The translations under genes and the position numbers were made by a program. DNA of 64,000 nt from NCBI RefSeq assembly GCF_963169125.1, contig NC_084798.1:200007481-200071480 (forward strand). Reading direction: 5' to 3'. This DNA comes from Humulus lupulus. Its lineage: Eukaryota; Streptophyta; Magnoliopsida; Rosales; Cannabaceae. This document shows, one piece after another, positions 54,615-64,000 of the stretch (position 1 is its first letter; the number at the start of each line of letters is the position of its first letter). The notes under the pieces were generated by a model. That model was not told the DNA's origin and searched no databases. It worked only from the letters and a program-made list of their open reading frames with translations.

Positions 54615-55480
54615 GAGTTCTAGGAATAAAGATATTCTTTTTGGCTTTGAATAAAAATAATGAATTTAATTGAAAATATTTGAATATTCTTCAATCAAAG
54701 GCTTAGGACTTGGTCAAATTGTTCAGAGAGAGGTTGAAGGAGTCAAAGCTTGATTTTTAAAATTAAAAACAAAAATAATAAAAACAAATAGAATCCTAAC
54801 TTCTAACTCCCTAAATCTTGTAACTCTAAACTCACCTGCAGTAAATTCAACATAACTTGATCTGTAGGACTCCGATTTAGACCATCTTTATACGGTTAGA
54901 AAGCTAATTCAATTATCTATAACTTTTAGAAATACTGTTTTTCGAAATTCATAACATAACTAGGTCAAAAATAGGTCGGAAGTTACAGTACCCTAAAGTT
55001 ACAGAAAATCTATTTAATTATCTAAATAACAACCTAATCCACAAATAAATAAATTTGTGACAAATGTCATGCTCCTAAGGTGAAGACTAAGTCTTATATT
55101 TCCCTTATTTATCATTAAAATAATAATTCCTTAATAATCATGCATATGACAAGTGTCATAATCCTATTGGCTCTATCTAAACCTTAGGAATAACCATGCT
55201 CATGACAAATGTCATATTCTTATTGGCTCTATCTAAACCTTAGGTTATAATAATTATCATATTAATAACCAACAATATTAATCAAACCTTATGTTATAAT
55301 TAATATTCTTAAACTATAGGTTAAACTTATAAAATCCATAACTATTGCTAGGAGTTTCCAACTAAGTCCCGGTTTGAACCAAAATCCACGAAATCTAACA
55401 TACTACAAACTAATACCAGATATTGCTGCTACTACTACTACTACTATCTAACTAGCTAAGTAAAATTATGGGACTCTACA

Positions 55481-56039
55481 ATAAATCTTCTATAAAAACC
55501 GACATGGCCTAAGAATGATCTAATTTATTTCACAGTTTTAGGTGGGGAAAGTTTTGAAATAAGATCAACATTACTTTATCAAATTCTATTGCCTCAAACG
55601 AAATCACGTCCTAAAATAATTCCTTTTTTTAACCATAAAATGACATTTTTCCCAGTTAAGCACAAGATTTTTATCTTTACAACGAATCAAGACAAGAGAA
55701 AGATGGTGCAAACATTCATCAAAGGAAGATCCAAACACAGAAAAATCATCCATAAATACTCCAAGGAATCTTCAACCATATCAGAAAAAATTGAAATCAT
55801 ACACCTTTGAAAAGTCGCAGGTGCATTGCATAATCCAAAAGGCATGTGAAGATAGGCAAAAGTCCCGAAAGGGCATGTAAATGTAGTTTTTCCTTGATCT
55901 TCTGGGGCAACGGGGATTTGGTTATATCTTGAATACCTATCAAGAAAGCAATAATATGCATGGCCAGCTAAACTTTCAAGCATTTGATCAATAAAAGGTA
56001 ATGGAAAGTGGTCTTTTCTAGTAACAGAATTTAGCTTTC
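55481..56039 (-). pseudogene. Athila reverse transcriptase core (truncated)
   Basis: Minus-strand blocks are 'KLNSVTRKDHFPLPFIDQML', 'GHAYYCFLDRYSRYNQIPVA', 'KTTFTCPFGTFAYLHMPFGL' and 'CNAPATFQRCMISIFSDMVE'. The catalytic box, normally YVDD, reads 'LEYLWMIFLC' in the main frame, that is, a frame slip at 'FMDDF'. The N-terminal part is lost at 56039. Confidence 0.82.
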
Positions 56040-56547
56040 TGTAATGCCCTGAAATCCCTAATGAGGTTTAATGGTTGGATTAGGAAGCCGGGAGGGCCAT
56101 AATTGATTTATTATGCCAATTAATGATAAAATGCATTATTATGTGAATTATATTATTACATGACGATAAATGCATGCATGTGGGTCCATTTTTCATTATA
56201 AGGGCCTTTTGGTAATTTGGCATGTTGATGGCATATTTGTATATTTTCATGCATGTTGGTGAATTATGAATGAGGCCATATTATAATGTGGATTTGTTTG
56301 AGCTATTCGACATGAGACGATCTTTGAATACGAGTTAGCGGTTTGGTCATAACGGGGTTATTTTCCGGACTCGGGGTGAGTCTCGGGGTAATTTGATGAT
56401 TAGTACATTACCGGGAATTATAGGGTAATGGGATATGACGTAATTACTATTTGGGAATAACGGGAATTGGAGGACGTTAATTATGATTAATGGGATTAGA
56501 GGAGAAAGGACGACTTTGCCCTTGGGGGATGTTAAGAAGGGAGTTAG
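56040..56547 (+). mobile_element. Tekay-type LTR fragment (5' part)
   Basis: It starts TGTAATGCCC and carries the family landmarks: 'gggagggccataattgattt', 'gcatgcatgtgggtcc' and 'tcataacggggtt'. It is clearly diverged from the LTR at 59299, so it may belong to a different element. It is cut at 56547 by the Cassandra LTR, after which integrase sequence follows instead of the rest of the LTR. Confidence 0.75.
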
Positions 56548-56919
56548 TGTAACGCCCCACGTCACTATGGTTGCTTCCTGGAATGATGACTGGCCCTACA
56601 AAACAACACGAGTCTTTCCAGCATGCTTTGTCCTCACTCGCACGCTTCTTGGGAAAACTTCCCAGGAGGTCACCCATCTTGAGATTACTATAGGTCAAGC
56701 ATGCTTAACTTTGGAGTTCTCAAGTGATGGGCTACCGAAAAGAAGATGCATCTTGTTGATATAGGTAGTACCCATCAATCCATTTAAGCCCTCTTCAACT
56801 GTGTAGTCTCATACCTACACAGTCTTAGAATCATCACACTTGACCTTCCCCAGGTAGTGTGGGATTGCACAGCTTTACCCGGTCTTTCCCCCTACGGATT
56901 ACGGGATTCCGACTGTCAC
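56548..56919 (-). mobile_element. Cassandra solo LTR
   Basis: On the plus strand it runs TGTAACGCCCCACGTCA...GACTGTCAC, the reverse complement of the LTRs at 13572-14823. It is 372 bp, almost the same length as LTRs 1 and 3. No internal domain is attached. Flanks (gttag and ctagt) give no convincing duplication. Confidence 0.88.
56641..56752 (-). promoter_or_regulatory. 5S-rRNA-like Pol III promoter in the Cassandra solo LTR
   Basis: The minus strand holds AACTCCAAAGTTAAGCATGC (box A region) and GATGGGTGACCTCCTGGGAA (box C region). The box C part matches the plant 5S sequence without visible change. Confidence 0.85.
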
Positions 56920-57968
56920 CTAGTGAGAGATCTTGGATGAATCGCATACCACTCCCTATTCTTTACATGCGGGTACAATGAAGATGTACCAAGATTTGAG
57001 AGCTTTGTATTGGTGGTCGGGAATGAAGAAGGACGTGATGGACTATGTGGCCAGGTGCCTAACTTGTCAGTAGGTAAAGACTGAACACCAGAGGCAAGCA
57101 GGGTTATTGTAGCCTCTAGGGATTCCAGAGTGGAAGTGGGAGGATATCACCAAGGACTTCGTGGTTGGTTGGCGGAAGGCGACAACATGATTCAATGTGG
57201 GTGATTGTGGATAGGTATACCAAGTCTGCCCACTTCTTGCCTGTTAGGACGACTTATATTGTGGAGCAGTATGCTGAATTGTATGTGAAAGAAATTGTTC
57301 GAATTCATGGGGCTTAGAGGTAGATAGTATCCGACAGGGACCCCACCTTCACTTCCAAGTTTTGGGAGAGTCTACAGAAGGCTATGGGTATGCAGTTGCA
57401 GTTTAGTACCACTTATCATCCTTAGACGGATGGACAGTCTGAGAGGACAATTCAGATATTAGAAGATATGCTACGAGCCTGTGTGCTGGATTTTGGGGGA
57501 TCCTGGAGTAGGTATCTCCCTTTGATTGAGTTTTCGTACAACAACAATTACAGGTGACTATCGGAGTGGCTCTGTATGAGATGTTGTATGGGAGGAAGTG
57601 TAGATCACCTATCCATTGGGATGAGACGGGTGAGAGAAGATACTTGGGTCCTGAGATGGTTCAGAGGACCAATGAGGCGATTGAAAATATTAGAGCTCGA
57701 ATACTCGCCTCCCAGAGTCGCCAAAAAAGTTACTCGGACCTGAAACGCAGGAGCATAGAGTTTCAGATCGGTGACCATGTGTTCCTTAGGGTTTCACTCT
57801 TGAGAGGAGTGAAACGGTTTGGTGTTCGGGGAAAGATGAGCCCTTGGTTTGTTGGCCCCTTTGAGATTCTGGAACGGGTTGGAGAGGTAGCTTACAGATT
57901 GGTGATGCCTTCGGCTCTATCAGGGGTTCATGATGTTTTTCATGTATCTATGCTCCAGAAGTATGTAT
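56920..57968 (+). pseudogene. Tekay-type Gypsy integrase (broken)
   Basis: It begins with the zinc region: 'ESHTTPYSLHAGTMKMYQDL', 'YWWSGMKKDVMDYVARCLTC'. The catalytic core follows in several frames ('[13 protein letters not shown]'-type and '[10 protein letters not shown]'-type DNA at 57325-57450). From 57554 to 57968 one frame encodes the C-terminal part: 'YEMLYGRKCRSPIHWDETGE', 'LKRRSIEFQIGDHVFLRVSL', 'GVRGKMSPWFVGPFEILERV', 'HDVFHVSMLQKYV'. At least eight stops are present. The solo LTR 57969-59040 separates it from the chromodomain. Confidence 0.82.
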
Positions 57969-58342
57969 TGTTATATTATTCCATATAATATAATATTAGA
58001 TTAAATAATGTGACAAAATGTGATTTTTCACACAAATGTGATTTGTCACACCTTGTAACATATTATTGAGAGTCACAAAATTGGACACATGTGTGTGTCC
58101 AAATGTGACATATTTTGGAGTTACAAAATCAGTTACAAATTTGTAACTCCCAAATATTACCCAATAATGTGTATATTATATGTTACACATTTGAGATTGG
58201 ATTTCATAAAGCCATATGAGAAATGGGTGATAGAGATATGATTTTAACTCCCATATTGTGTATGGAAGTTACAAAATCAAGTGGGAATAAATTGGAACGT
58301 TTTGGAAAAAACTGAAAAAATTTGTTGCTGAAATTGACTGAG

Positions 58343-58430
58343 CGCCGCGGCACCTGGAACAAGTGCTGCGGCCCTAGTGGCTGAACTTGACTGAGCGCCG
58401 CGGCGCCTAGAACAAGCGCCGCGGCCCTAA
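58343..58430. repeat. CCGCGG palindromes in a 53-bp tandem duplication
   Basis: Two tandem copies start TTGACTGAGCGCCGCGGC. Each holds two GC palindromes separated by 'acctggaacaag' or 'cctagaacaag'. The second copy has a perfect 12-bp GCGCCGCGGCGC at 58395-58406. In the first copy the second palindrome has decayed to GTGCTGCGGC. Confidence 0.9.
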
Positions 58431-58594
58431 TGGCTGATAGCTTCATATAATTTCGGTTTTTATCCAATTTTGAACGATTCCAACAGCCAAGTAACTCCCA
58501 AATCTCTATTTTAATTCCATAAAACACCCAATTAATCATTGGTAACAGCCATGGCGTTGGTGGAATTTGAAATTCAAAGGGTGTCTCTAAACTC

Positions 58595-58602
58595 TATAAA
58601 TA
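58595..58602 (+). promoter_or_regulatory. LTR TATA box
   Basis: TATAAATA in CTCTATAAATAGGAGCC, about 165 bp after the palindrome cluster. The same 14-base context occurs at 2681. Confidence 0.7.
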
Positions 58603-59045
58603 GGAGCCTAATGCTCACTTGTAAGACACACCATTTTTCATCCACAAAGCACTTGGCTGAAAAATACACCAAAAGGCTTGATAATTCCAGAGAGCTATTT
58701 CCTAGAGAGATCCCTTAGTGCTTAGAGAATAGGGGGAAATAAGCTTTTGGACAAAGGTCTTGAACCTTGTTCAAGTTGGTGATCCCCACTACTCTACACT
58801 TTGGTTGTGTGAGAGTTTGTGTTTTCATTCTTTTGATCTTGTTCTTCTTATTTACTTGTATTGTTATAGTATTGAGTTTGTAATCTTCCTCTTCTACATC
58901 TTTTTATTTACTTGTATTTTGAGCAATTGAGTTGTAATACTTATTTAATAAATATTATCTTGTCCATTGTATTTTTGCATAGAGTTGTATTTTTGGTTTT
59001 TCCACTTTTCCATTGAGCAATAAAATAATATTCTCTAACATGTAT

Positions 59046-59265
59046 CAGATTCTACGCGTGTACTGAGTTATGAGAACTTGGAGCTAGACCAGGATTTATC
59101 ATATGAGGAGAAGCTGATTTAGATTCTCGACCGGAAGGATAAAGTCTTGAGGAGCAAGACCATTGCCTTGGTGAAAGTGTTGTGGAGGAACAGCAAGGTT
59201 GAGGAGGCAACATGGGAACTTGAATCAGAAATGCGGGAGCGGTATCCCGAGTTATCCAGGTAATT
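59046..59265 (+). pseudogene. Tekay chromodomain, C-terminal end of pol
   Basis: The frame continues from the integrase as 'SDSTRVLSYENLELDQDLSY', then one stop, then 'LDRKDKVLRSKTIALVKVLW' and 'KVEEATWELESEMRERYPEL'. This is the chromodomain that ends pol in Tekay-type chromoviruses and guides integration to heterochromatin. Only one stop is visible in it. It ends about 35 bp before the 3' LTR. Confidence 0.82.
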
Positions 59266-59282
59266 TCGATGACGAAATTTCT

Positions 59283-59298
59283 GTAAGGAGGGGATAGT
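59283..59298 (+). promoter_or_regulatory. Polypurine tract of the Tekay element
   Basis: GTAAGGAGGGGATAGT directly before the LTR start TGTAGCG. Confidence 0.8.
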
Positions 59299-60219
59299 TG
59301 TAGCGTCCCAAATTTGCTAATAAGGCTTAGGGCCTTAATTAGCGTGCCTGGAGGGCAATAATTGATTTATTATGTTAATATGTGAATTTGATGAATATGT
59401 GATTAGAAATGCATGTTTAGGTGAATTAAATATGCATGTGGGCCCCATTTGGTTGCTAGGGGCATATTTGTAATTTTAGCCCGCTAAGGGAATAAATGCA
59501 ATATTTGTGTATATTGTGATTGATACCACGTGTGAGTGGTGATATAATTATGATGCACGATCCAAGACGGTCCTAGGGAGCAGTTTAGCTAGAAAGTCAC
59601 AACGGGGTCAAATACCCGGCTCGGGAGGAGCCTAGGGGTATTTTGGGTATATAATATGAGTTTTGAATTTATTAAGTAGTAATTTGGTAATGATTTGAGT
59701 ATGCCAGGATTAACGGGAATTTTTAGGTGTACTCGAGGACTTAGAGGGATGTGTCAAATGACTAAACTACCCTTGGTGATATTTGAGGACTTAGGTCAAC
59801 TTAAGGGGCAATTAAGTCATTTTAGAAAGTGGATATACTCAGTGGGAGCTGGGAATTCTAGACGAATCTAGGCAAAACAGAGGAAAGGAAGGAAGAAATA
59901 TTAAATTCCCTCAGCTCTCTCTCTCTCTCTCACCCATTCAGTTCTCTCTCCCTCTCTAAGGTGTTTGATTTTTGAAGGACCTTAAGTCAGAAACTCAAGA
60001 GCTCAAAGGCTTAGATAGGATCAAGGGTAAGTCTTTAATTCAATTCTTTGATGAATTTCTGTTGGAAGTATTGAATTAGTGAGTTAAATTGTGTTTTGCT
60101 TTGTGGATTCTTGGGATGAAGTTTGGCAAGGTTAAGCTTGGGGATTTGTGGATTTGAGCTTGGAATTGGATTTGAAAGCAGCTCAGGGTTGAATTTCTAC
60201 TTGAGGTAAGAATTCCATG

Positions 60220-61678
60220 TGTTGCGATATTTTTTCTATGCAAGTGCACACAGTCGCAATTTGTAATAATATGGTAAAAACCAAGTATCGTCCTCAAGGA
60301 CTGATTTATCAATTACCAATCAATCAATTTTTTTAATTCTATTTGATTAAACAATTTCAGAGATTTCAAACAAAGAAGAATACTAACGAAGCACAATGAA
60401 AATTTAAACAAAATAACAGAGAGAATGAAATTAGGACAATTATGATCCTCTGTTTTCCACCCTTTTATTTCCTAATGCAAGAATTATATCCCCTTCTCCC
60501 TATTCAAGAACAAGTTGCAAAAATAATTCATAATCTGGTTAAGATTTAAAAAATTCAATCTAAATGACAACTTCCTATATTTCTATGATAAAGTTGAATC
60601 ATGAAGAAGGCATTAAACACGCAACTCAGAAAAATAGGCAAACAATTTAGATACTTTCGTTCTAAATTGAATTTGCATCCAAACAATCAAAGCATATCAA
60701 ATTTCACTTTTCAGATTTCAATTTGATTCATGAAATAACAATTAGAGGTGATCAATCAATAATTGCACAAGTAACATAGATTGTAAGGAATTGAAAGAGA
60801 TGAAGAAGAACATGAATTCTGCATTAATCCATAAAAAGGGTTTCCAAAAGATTCACATAATAGCCCTAAAGGAGAAATTAGCCCATAATATTCATTCTAG
60901 CAATCATAGAATTCAATTACAAACATAAAAATTGAAGATAGATGATGAAAAACACAAGAATGGATCCTCCAATGGTATTCTCCACTCTCAGCTATCGTCT
61001 CCCTCTTCAGCCCCCCTTCCAGTCGCAACATTATGTTTCTAAAATATCCCTACCAAGTTCCAAATGAAAAGACCAAATTGCCATTCAAAAAGTGGTCAGA
61101 AATGTGAAAATCGCGTCACTAGCGCTGTAGCGCTATTTACAGTGGAAAAATGCCTCAAAATCTGGTGCACTAGCTCTGTAGCGCTCTTATTATGGCGCTG
61201 TAGCGCTAAAGTCAGAATAGAACAAAACTCGTTTCGAACAGCCTGCAGCGTCAGCTCATCGTATTTTGATCATAACTCCTTCGATATAAATCCTAATTGA
61301 ATGATTCAAAAAGATATGGAAAGCTAAGAGAAATATCTACAACTTATATTTATAGAAGTGTTTCCAAAAAGTGAATAAATCATGGTCAAAATGCAATTTT
61401 AAGTCTTCGACTTGCGTTATAGAGCATAAACGACATGTGTTGAGCATCTTCAATGTGGTATTTTCCACACATAATGTCTTGAAACTCCACAATCAACACA
61501 AAATCCATCTTATTTATCATATTTAACATGTTTCTTCTCATTTCACTCCATATTATGTACTTGACCATTAAAACCTGAAACAAAAAGAAAACAAGCATAA
61601 ATATGCACTAAACAATCCTAAATAACTAAAAACACAACCTAAAACGATCTCTAAAACAAACCTAAAATGACCCTAACA
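60220..61678 (-). mobile_element. Athila-like solo LTR, 1459 bp, perfect 5-bp TSD
   Basis: The ends are TGTTGCGATATTTT and GACCCTAACA. A perfect duplication, ccatg, lies at 60215-60219 and 61679-61683. The left end shares the 'tgcaagtgcaca' style with the Athila LTR at 49054, suggesting minus orientation. It contains an AGCGCT palindrome cluster at 61120-61208. No genes. Confidence 0.88.
61120..61208. repeat. AGCGCT palindrome cluster
   Basis: TAGCGCTGTAGCGCTA at 61120-61135 is two AGCGCT palindromes 9 bp apart. A degenerate pair lies at 61171-61185 (TAGCTCTGTAGCGCT) and a third at 61194-61208 (GGCGCTGTAGCGCTA). Confidence 0.9.
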
Positions 61679-61959
61679 CCATGCATTTCTGAATTTTATT
61701 TTCCGGTGTGGTTTAAGTTTTCTGGAGGGTGGTTTAAACCTTGTGAAGTGTGGTTTAAGTTTTTGTGAGTTTTAAACCATTTTGTGATCTTGAGTTTGGA
61801 TGGGTGTTTGAGTGTGTTTCTGGTGTTTATGAGTTGCTATACTGCTTATGTGAAGTTTTAGGCCGAATTGGGACTTGGGTGTACCTTGGTATTGAATTGG
61901 TTAAGTTTTGGCTTGGGAAAAATGCTAGGAAAAACCCAGTTTTCTGGGTTCGCATATGA

Positions 61960-62060
61960 GCGTTGCGGCCCTGTTCTTTCGTGTCACGGCGCTGGGTTGA
62001 ATCAAGACAGGGGAGCCTTGCTGGGCGCCGCGACCCCTATAGGGCAGTGCCGCGGCGCTA
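61960..62060. repeat. CCGCGG palindrome cluster, partly decayed
   Basis: GAGCGTTGCGGCCC, TCACGGCGCTGG, GGCGCCGCGACC (62024-62035) and GTGCCGCGGCGCT (62048-62060) form two pairs. This is the same place in the Tekay LTR as the clusters at 477-606 and 15250-15425. Confidence 0.8.
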
Positions 62061-62324
62061 GGCCTTTTTCAGGGTATAGGATTTTGTGTTTTTAGGGTTT
62101 TGGCCCAAGGGGCTCGGGGGACGCTTTCGCTGCATTGTATGGGGGAAACGGGAAGTCCCGAGAACGCGGGATTGGTTCCGGGGTATAATTGTGAATTGGT
62201 TAGTAACGAGAGTGTTATGTATGTGTTGTGACTAGGTTTTCAATGAGGCTCAGGTTAGAGGACTGTGCTCGGGATTTCAGTGCTCAAGAAGCTCAGGACA
62301 CAGGTAAGAAAACTGTTGTACCCG

Positions 62325-62400
62325 TAGAGCAGGGCGTGGCCCTATAGTTTGTATTGCAGGGCACGACCCTATGTGATTGTGATGCAGGGTGTAGCCCCAT
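62325..62400 (+). repeat. Three ~33-bp tandem units (GCAGGGC..GGCCCTAT)
   Basis: Units begin 'agagcagggcgtggccctat', 'ttgcagggcacgaccctat' and 'atgcagggtgtagccccat'. Confidence 0.75.
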
Positions 62401-62474
62401 TGATTATGTTTATGTATGTTTTAGTATTTGTTAAATTATGCTATGTGTGCATATTTGTGAATGAAATGCAAGGG

Positions 62475-62600
62475 TCGGGAATGGTGAGGTCCGAGAACGG
62501 CGAGGGTCGGGAACGGAAAGGCCGAGTACAGAAAGGGTCCGGGAACGGTGAGGACCAAGAATGGTGAGGGCTGGGAACGGCAAGGCCAAGTACAGCAAGG
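62475..62600 (+). repeat. Purine-rich minisatellite (GGGAACGGTGAGG units)
   Basis: About seven imperfect 17-20-bp units built from 'gggtcgggaacggtgagg'. The related solo LTR has a different short repeat (CTCTTGTCACTTCTGA type, 14870-14920) at the equivalent place, so this spot varies between copies. Confidence 0.8.
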
Positions 62601-63198
62601 GGACAGGAGTAGCGTTAATCACGCGGAGTGCGAGTTGCCAGGGTGAGACCCCTATTGGATACCTGGGATATCCTCACGGTGTAGACCGCGAACCCAGGGT
62701 CTGGTAAAGCGCTTGGGATGGCATGGTCGTTATGTGTTTAGCCTGTTGGCGATTTTATTATGTGCTGATTGTTGGTATGCATATGTTGGTTGCTTGTGTG
62801 GAGTTTTCTTGCTGGGCTTCGGGTCACGGGTGCTATATGGTGCAGGTAAGGGCAAGGGAAAGGTCGATCAACCATGAGTACGGATAGCGTGAAGCGGCGT
62901 GAACATGTTCGGCCTGCCTGGCTGCCACTACTAGGGGTATTTTTGGGAGATTATTTGTATTAAACCATATTTTTTTGTTTAGTCGACTTTAATCATGTTT
63001 TGAGTTGTAAAGATTTCTAAACAGTATTTTGGGATCCCAAATGTATAACGTTTTATAATTTCAATGAATGGTTACATTTTCAAGTTATAGGATTTTCCTT
63101 ACAGTTTAGTTACACTTTTAACCTAAAACCTTGATTAGCGAGTTAATTGCATGTTTAAAACGCACTTAGTAACGGCTCTAAGGAAGTAGGGCGTTACA

Positions 63199-63221
63199 GT
63201 TAAGCTTGGGGGCATTTTGGT
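63199..63221 (+). other. 23-bp spacer between two Tekay LTRs
   Basis: GTTAAGCTTGGGGGCATTTT plus GGT. The purine-rich TTAAGCTTGGGGG looks like a polypurine tract of another element, but no matching LTR start follows. Its origin is unclear. Confidence 0.4.
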
Positions 63222-64000
63222 TGTAATGCCCTGGTTACCCCAGAACCGTTACGGTGAACCGGAAATTTGACCCGCTACCCGAGTCCTTTGGTTAAAAACG
63301 TGTTCTAAGTGTTATTAATAGGCTAAGGTGGAAAATCAATAAAAAGGAAAGGTTATACTTTATTAAGTACATAAAACTGTTCATGGGCCCACAAGAACAT
63401 TTACAACTCAAAAAGGGCATTACTGTTTGAAAATTACAAACTTGTCGACCTTAGCAGCAAAAATAGGGTAAACCCCCTAGTTCCTCTGAGAACTCCTTGG
63501 CCGTGGTGGTCAAGCGGCCGCATATGTACACATCACCACCTAAGCTCTCCACTCAAGGTTGGGTAAGCTTTTCTTTCCCTTTACCTGCACCACATAGCAC
63601 CCATGAGCCAAGACCCAGCAAGAAAACACAATAAAGCATGATATAATATCAACAATGATCATAATAATCATTCAGGACCATCAGTCCAAACAAATAGGTG
63701 ACAGTCGCAAAATTCACTAAATTGGGTCCAGCTCCCTTTAGCCTTGTGACGATAGAGTCACCGGGGCTTTATAGATAAGTGAACTTTTATTAGTTCAAAC
63801 ATGATAGGTGCATGGTGACTAGTCACCAACATAACCTTCCTCATGACCTTAGAGTCATATCCCTGGAACAGCGTTCCCTGGCCATATGACAAACAGTCAC
63901 CGAGCCTTTGGCCCTGGCTCTAGTAACTAGTCTTAGACTAGACAAGCGCTTATAAGTTCATCGACCTTAGGGTCGGTCCAGCGTTAATGCCTTAGAGCCA
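63222..64000 (-). mobile_element. Tekay-type LTR, partial (runs off the right edge)
   Basis: It starts TGTAATGCCCTGGTTACC, the reverse complement of a Tekay LTR 3' end, and shares later blocks with 12916-13450, such as 'gccgtggtggtcaagcggcc' and 'gcaccatagcacccatgagcc'-like text. From 63700 it contains a short repeat built from 'tagtcaccgagcctttggcc'. No gene seen. Confidence 0.8.

Larger units (their letters stand above)
53396..55480 (-). mobile_element. Solo LTR, 2.1 kb, perfect 5-bp TSD, same family as 1938-3859
   Basis: The ends are TGTAATGACCC and GGGACTCTACA. A perfect duplication, ataaa, lies at 53391-53395 and 55481-55485. A TATA box lies on the minus strand at 54607-54614 (CTATTTATAGAG), so the LTR is read right to left. 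It interrupts Athila RT. It lacks the CGATATATCG palindrome cluster carried by its relative at 2374-2503, but keeps the GGGGCTTG...CATATG tandem repeat (53900-54030). Confidence 0.92.
49054..56039 (-). mobile_element. Athila-type Gypsy retrotransposon, 3' part
   Basis: Minus-strand order is RT (56039 downward), RNase H, integrase, 3' untranslated region, polypurine tract and 3' LTR (50880-49054). gag, protease and the 5' LTR are not in the window; RT is cut at 56039 by Tekay-type sequence. A solo LTR (53396-55480) splits RT from RNase H. RT and integrase wording fits the Athila/Tat branch. Confidence 0.82.
57969..59040 (+). mobile_element. Copia-like solo LTR, 1072 bp, perfect 5-bp TSD
   Basis: The ends are TGTTATATTATTCC and TTCTCTAACA. 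A perfect duplication, tgtat, lies at 57964-57968 and 59041-59045. A TATA box is at 58595. A CCGCGG palindrome cluster lies at 58343-58430. No genes. It interrupts the Tekay integrase just before the chromodomain. Confidence 0.9.
59299..63198 (+). mobile_element. Tekay 3' LTR with a nested solo LTR
   Basis: It starts TGTAGCGTCCC after the polypurine tract and ends GGGCGTTACA. It is homologous, in reverse, to the 12916-18111 solo LTR along its whole length. Without the insertion at 60220-61678 and its duplication it is about 2.44 kb. It carries a CT-repeat near 59918, a CCGCGG palindrome cluster (61960-62060) and two minisatellites (62325-62400, 62475-62600). No gene. Confidence 0.88.

Noticed and set aside
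60076..60312. 78-codon minus-strand frame
   Set aside because: It spans the junction of the Tekay LTR and the inserted solo LTR at 60220, so it did not exist before the insertion.

Overview
The window is nuclear DNA from a flowering plant, most likely a eudicot with a repeat-rich genome. The evidence is GT-AG introns, plant-type Copia and Gypsy retrotransposons, plant L1 LINEs, Cassandra elements carrying 5S-rRNA-like promoters, hAT-type MITEs, and one host gene with a plastid-type N-terminus. The species cannot be told from the sequence alone. There is one convincing host gene; nearly everything else is transposable elements nested up to four deep.

Region by region. 1-1502 is the end of a Tekay-type Gypsy LTR. 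1503-6124 is a decayed PIF/Harbinger DNA transposon (Myb-like ORF1 and a transposase C-terminus), split by a 1.9-kb solo LTR. 6125-38395 is a single minus-strand L1 LINE insertion. Its 12-bp target-site duplications lie 32 kb apart because later elements landed in it: a Copia element (9215-21277) and a long inverted-repeat element (22175-37846). The Copia holds a Tekay solo LTR, which in turn holds a Cassandra array and another solo LTR, and it also holds a hAT MITE. The inverted-repeat element was split by a complete 12.7-kb Tat/Retand-type Gypsy element (22321-35018) with an antisense ORF and two RNase H domains.

38396-44696 is the genic island: a Copia gag scrap, an AT-rich stretch without genes, then a complete ten-exon leucine aminopeptidase gene (M17 family, 578 codons, 39932-43839) with a TATA box.

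44697-48879 is a Copia element whose reverse transcriptase core is deleted and which holds a hAT MITE. 49054-56039 is the 3' part of an Athila-type Gypsy on the minus strand, with its own nested solo LTR. 56040-63198 is a Tekay-type Gypsy remnant with a Cassandra solo LTR and two further solo LTRs. From 63222 another Tekay LTR runs off the window.

The most unusual shared signal is that several unrelated LTR families each carry, inside the LTR, a cluster of short perfect palindromes arranged as pairs. The palindrome differs by family (CCGCGG, CGATATATCG, AGCGCT, CCTAGG, CCATGG). In two cases the cluster is present in one LTR copy and missing from its relative, which suggests a module that is gained or exchanged.
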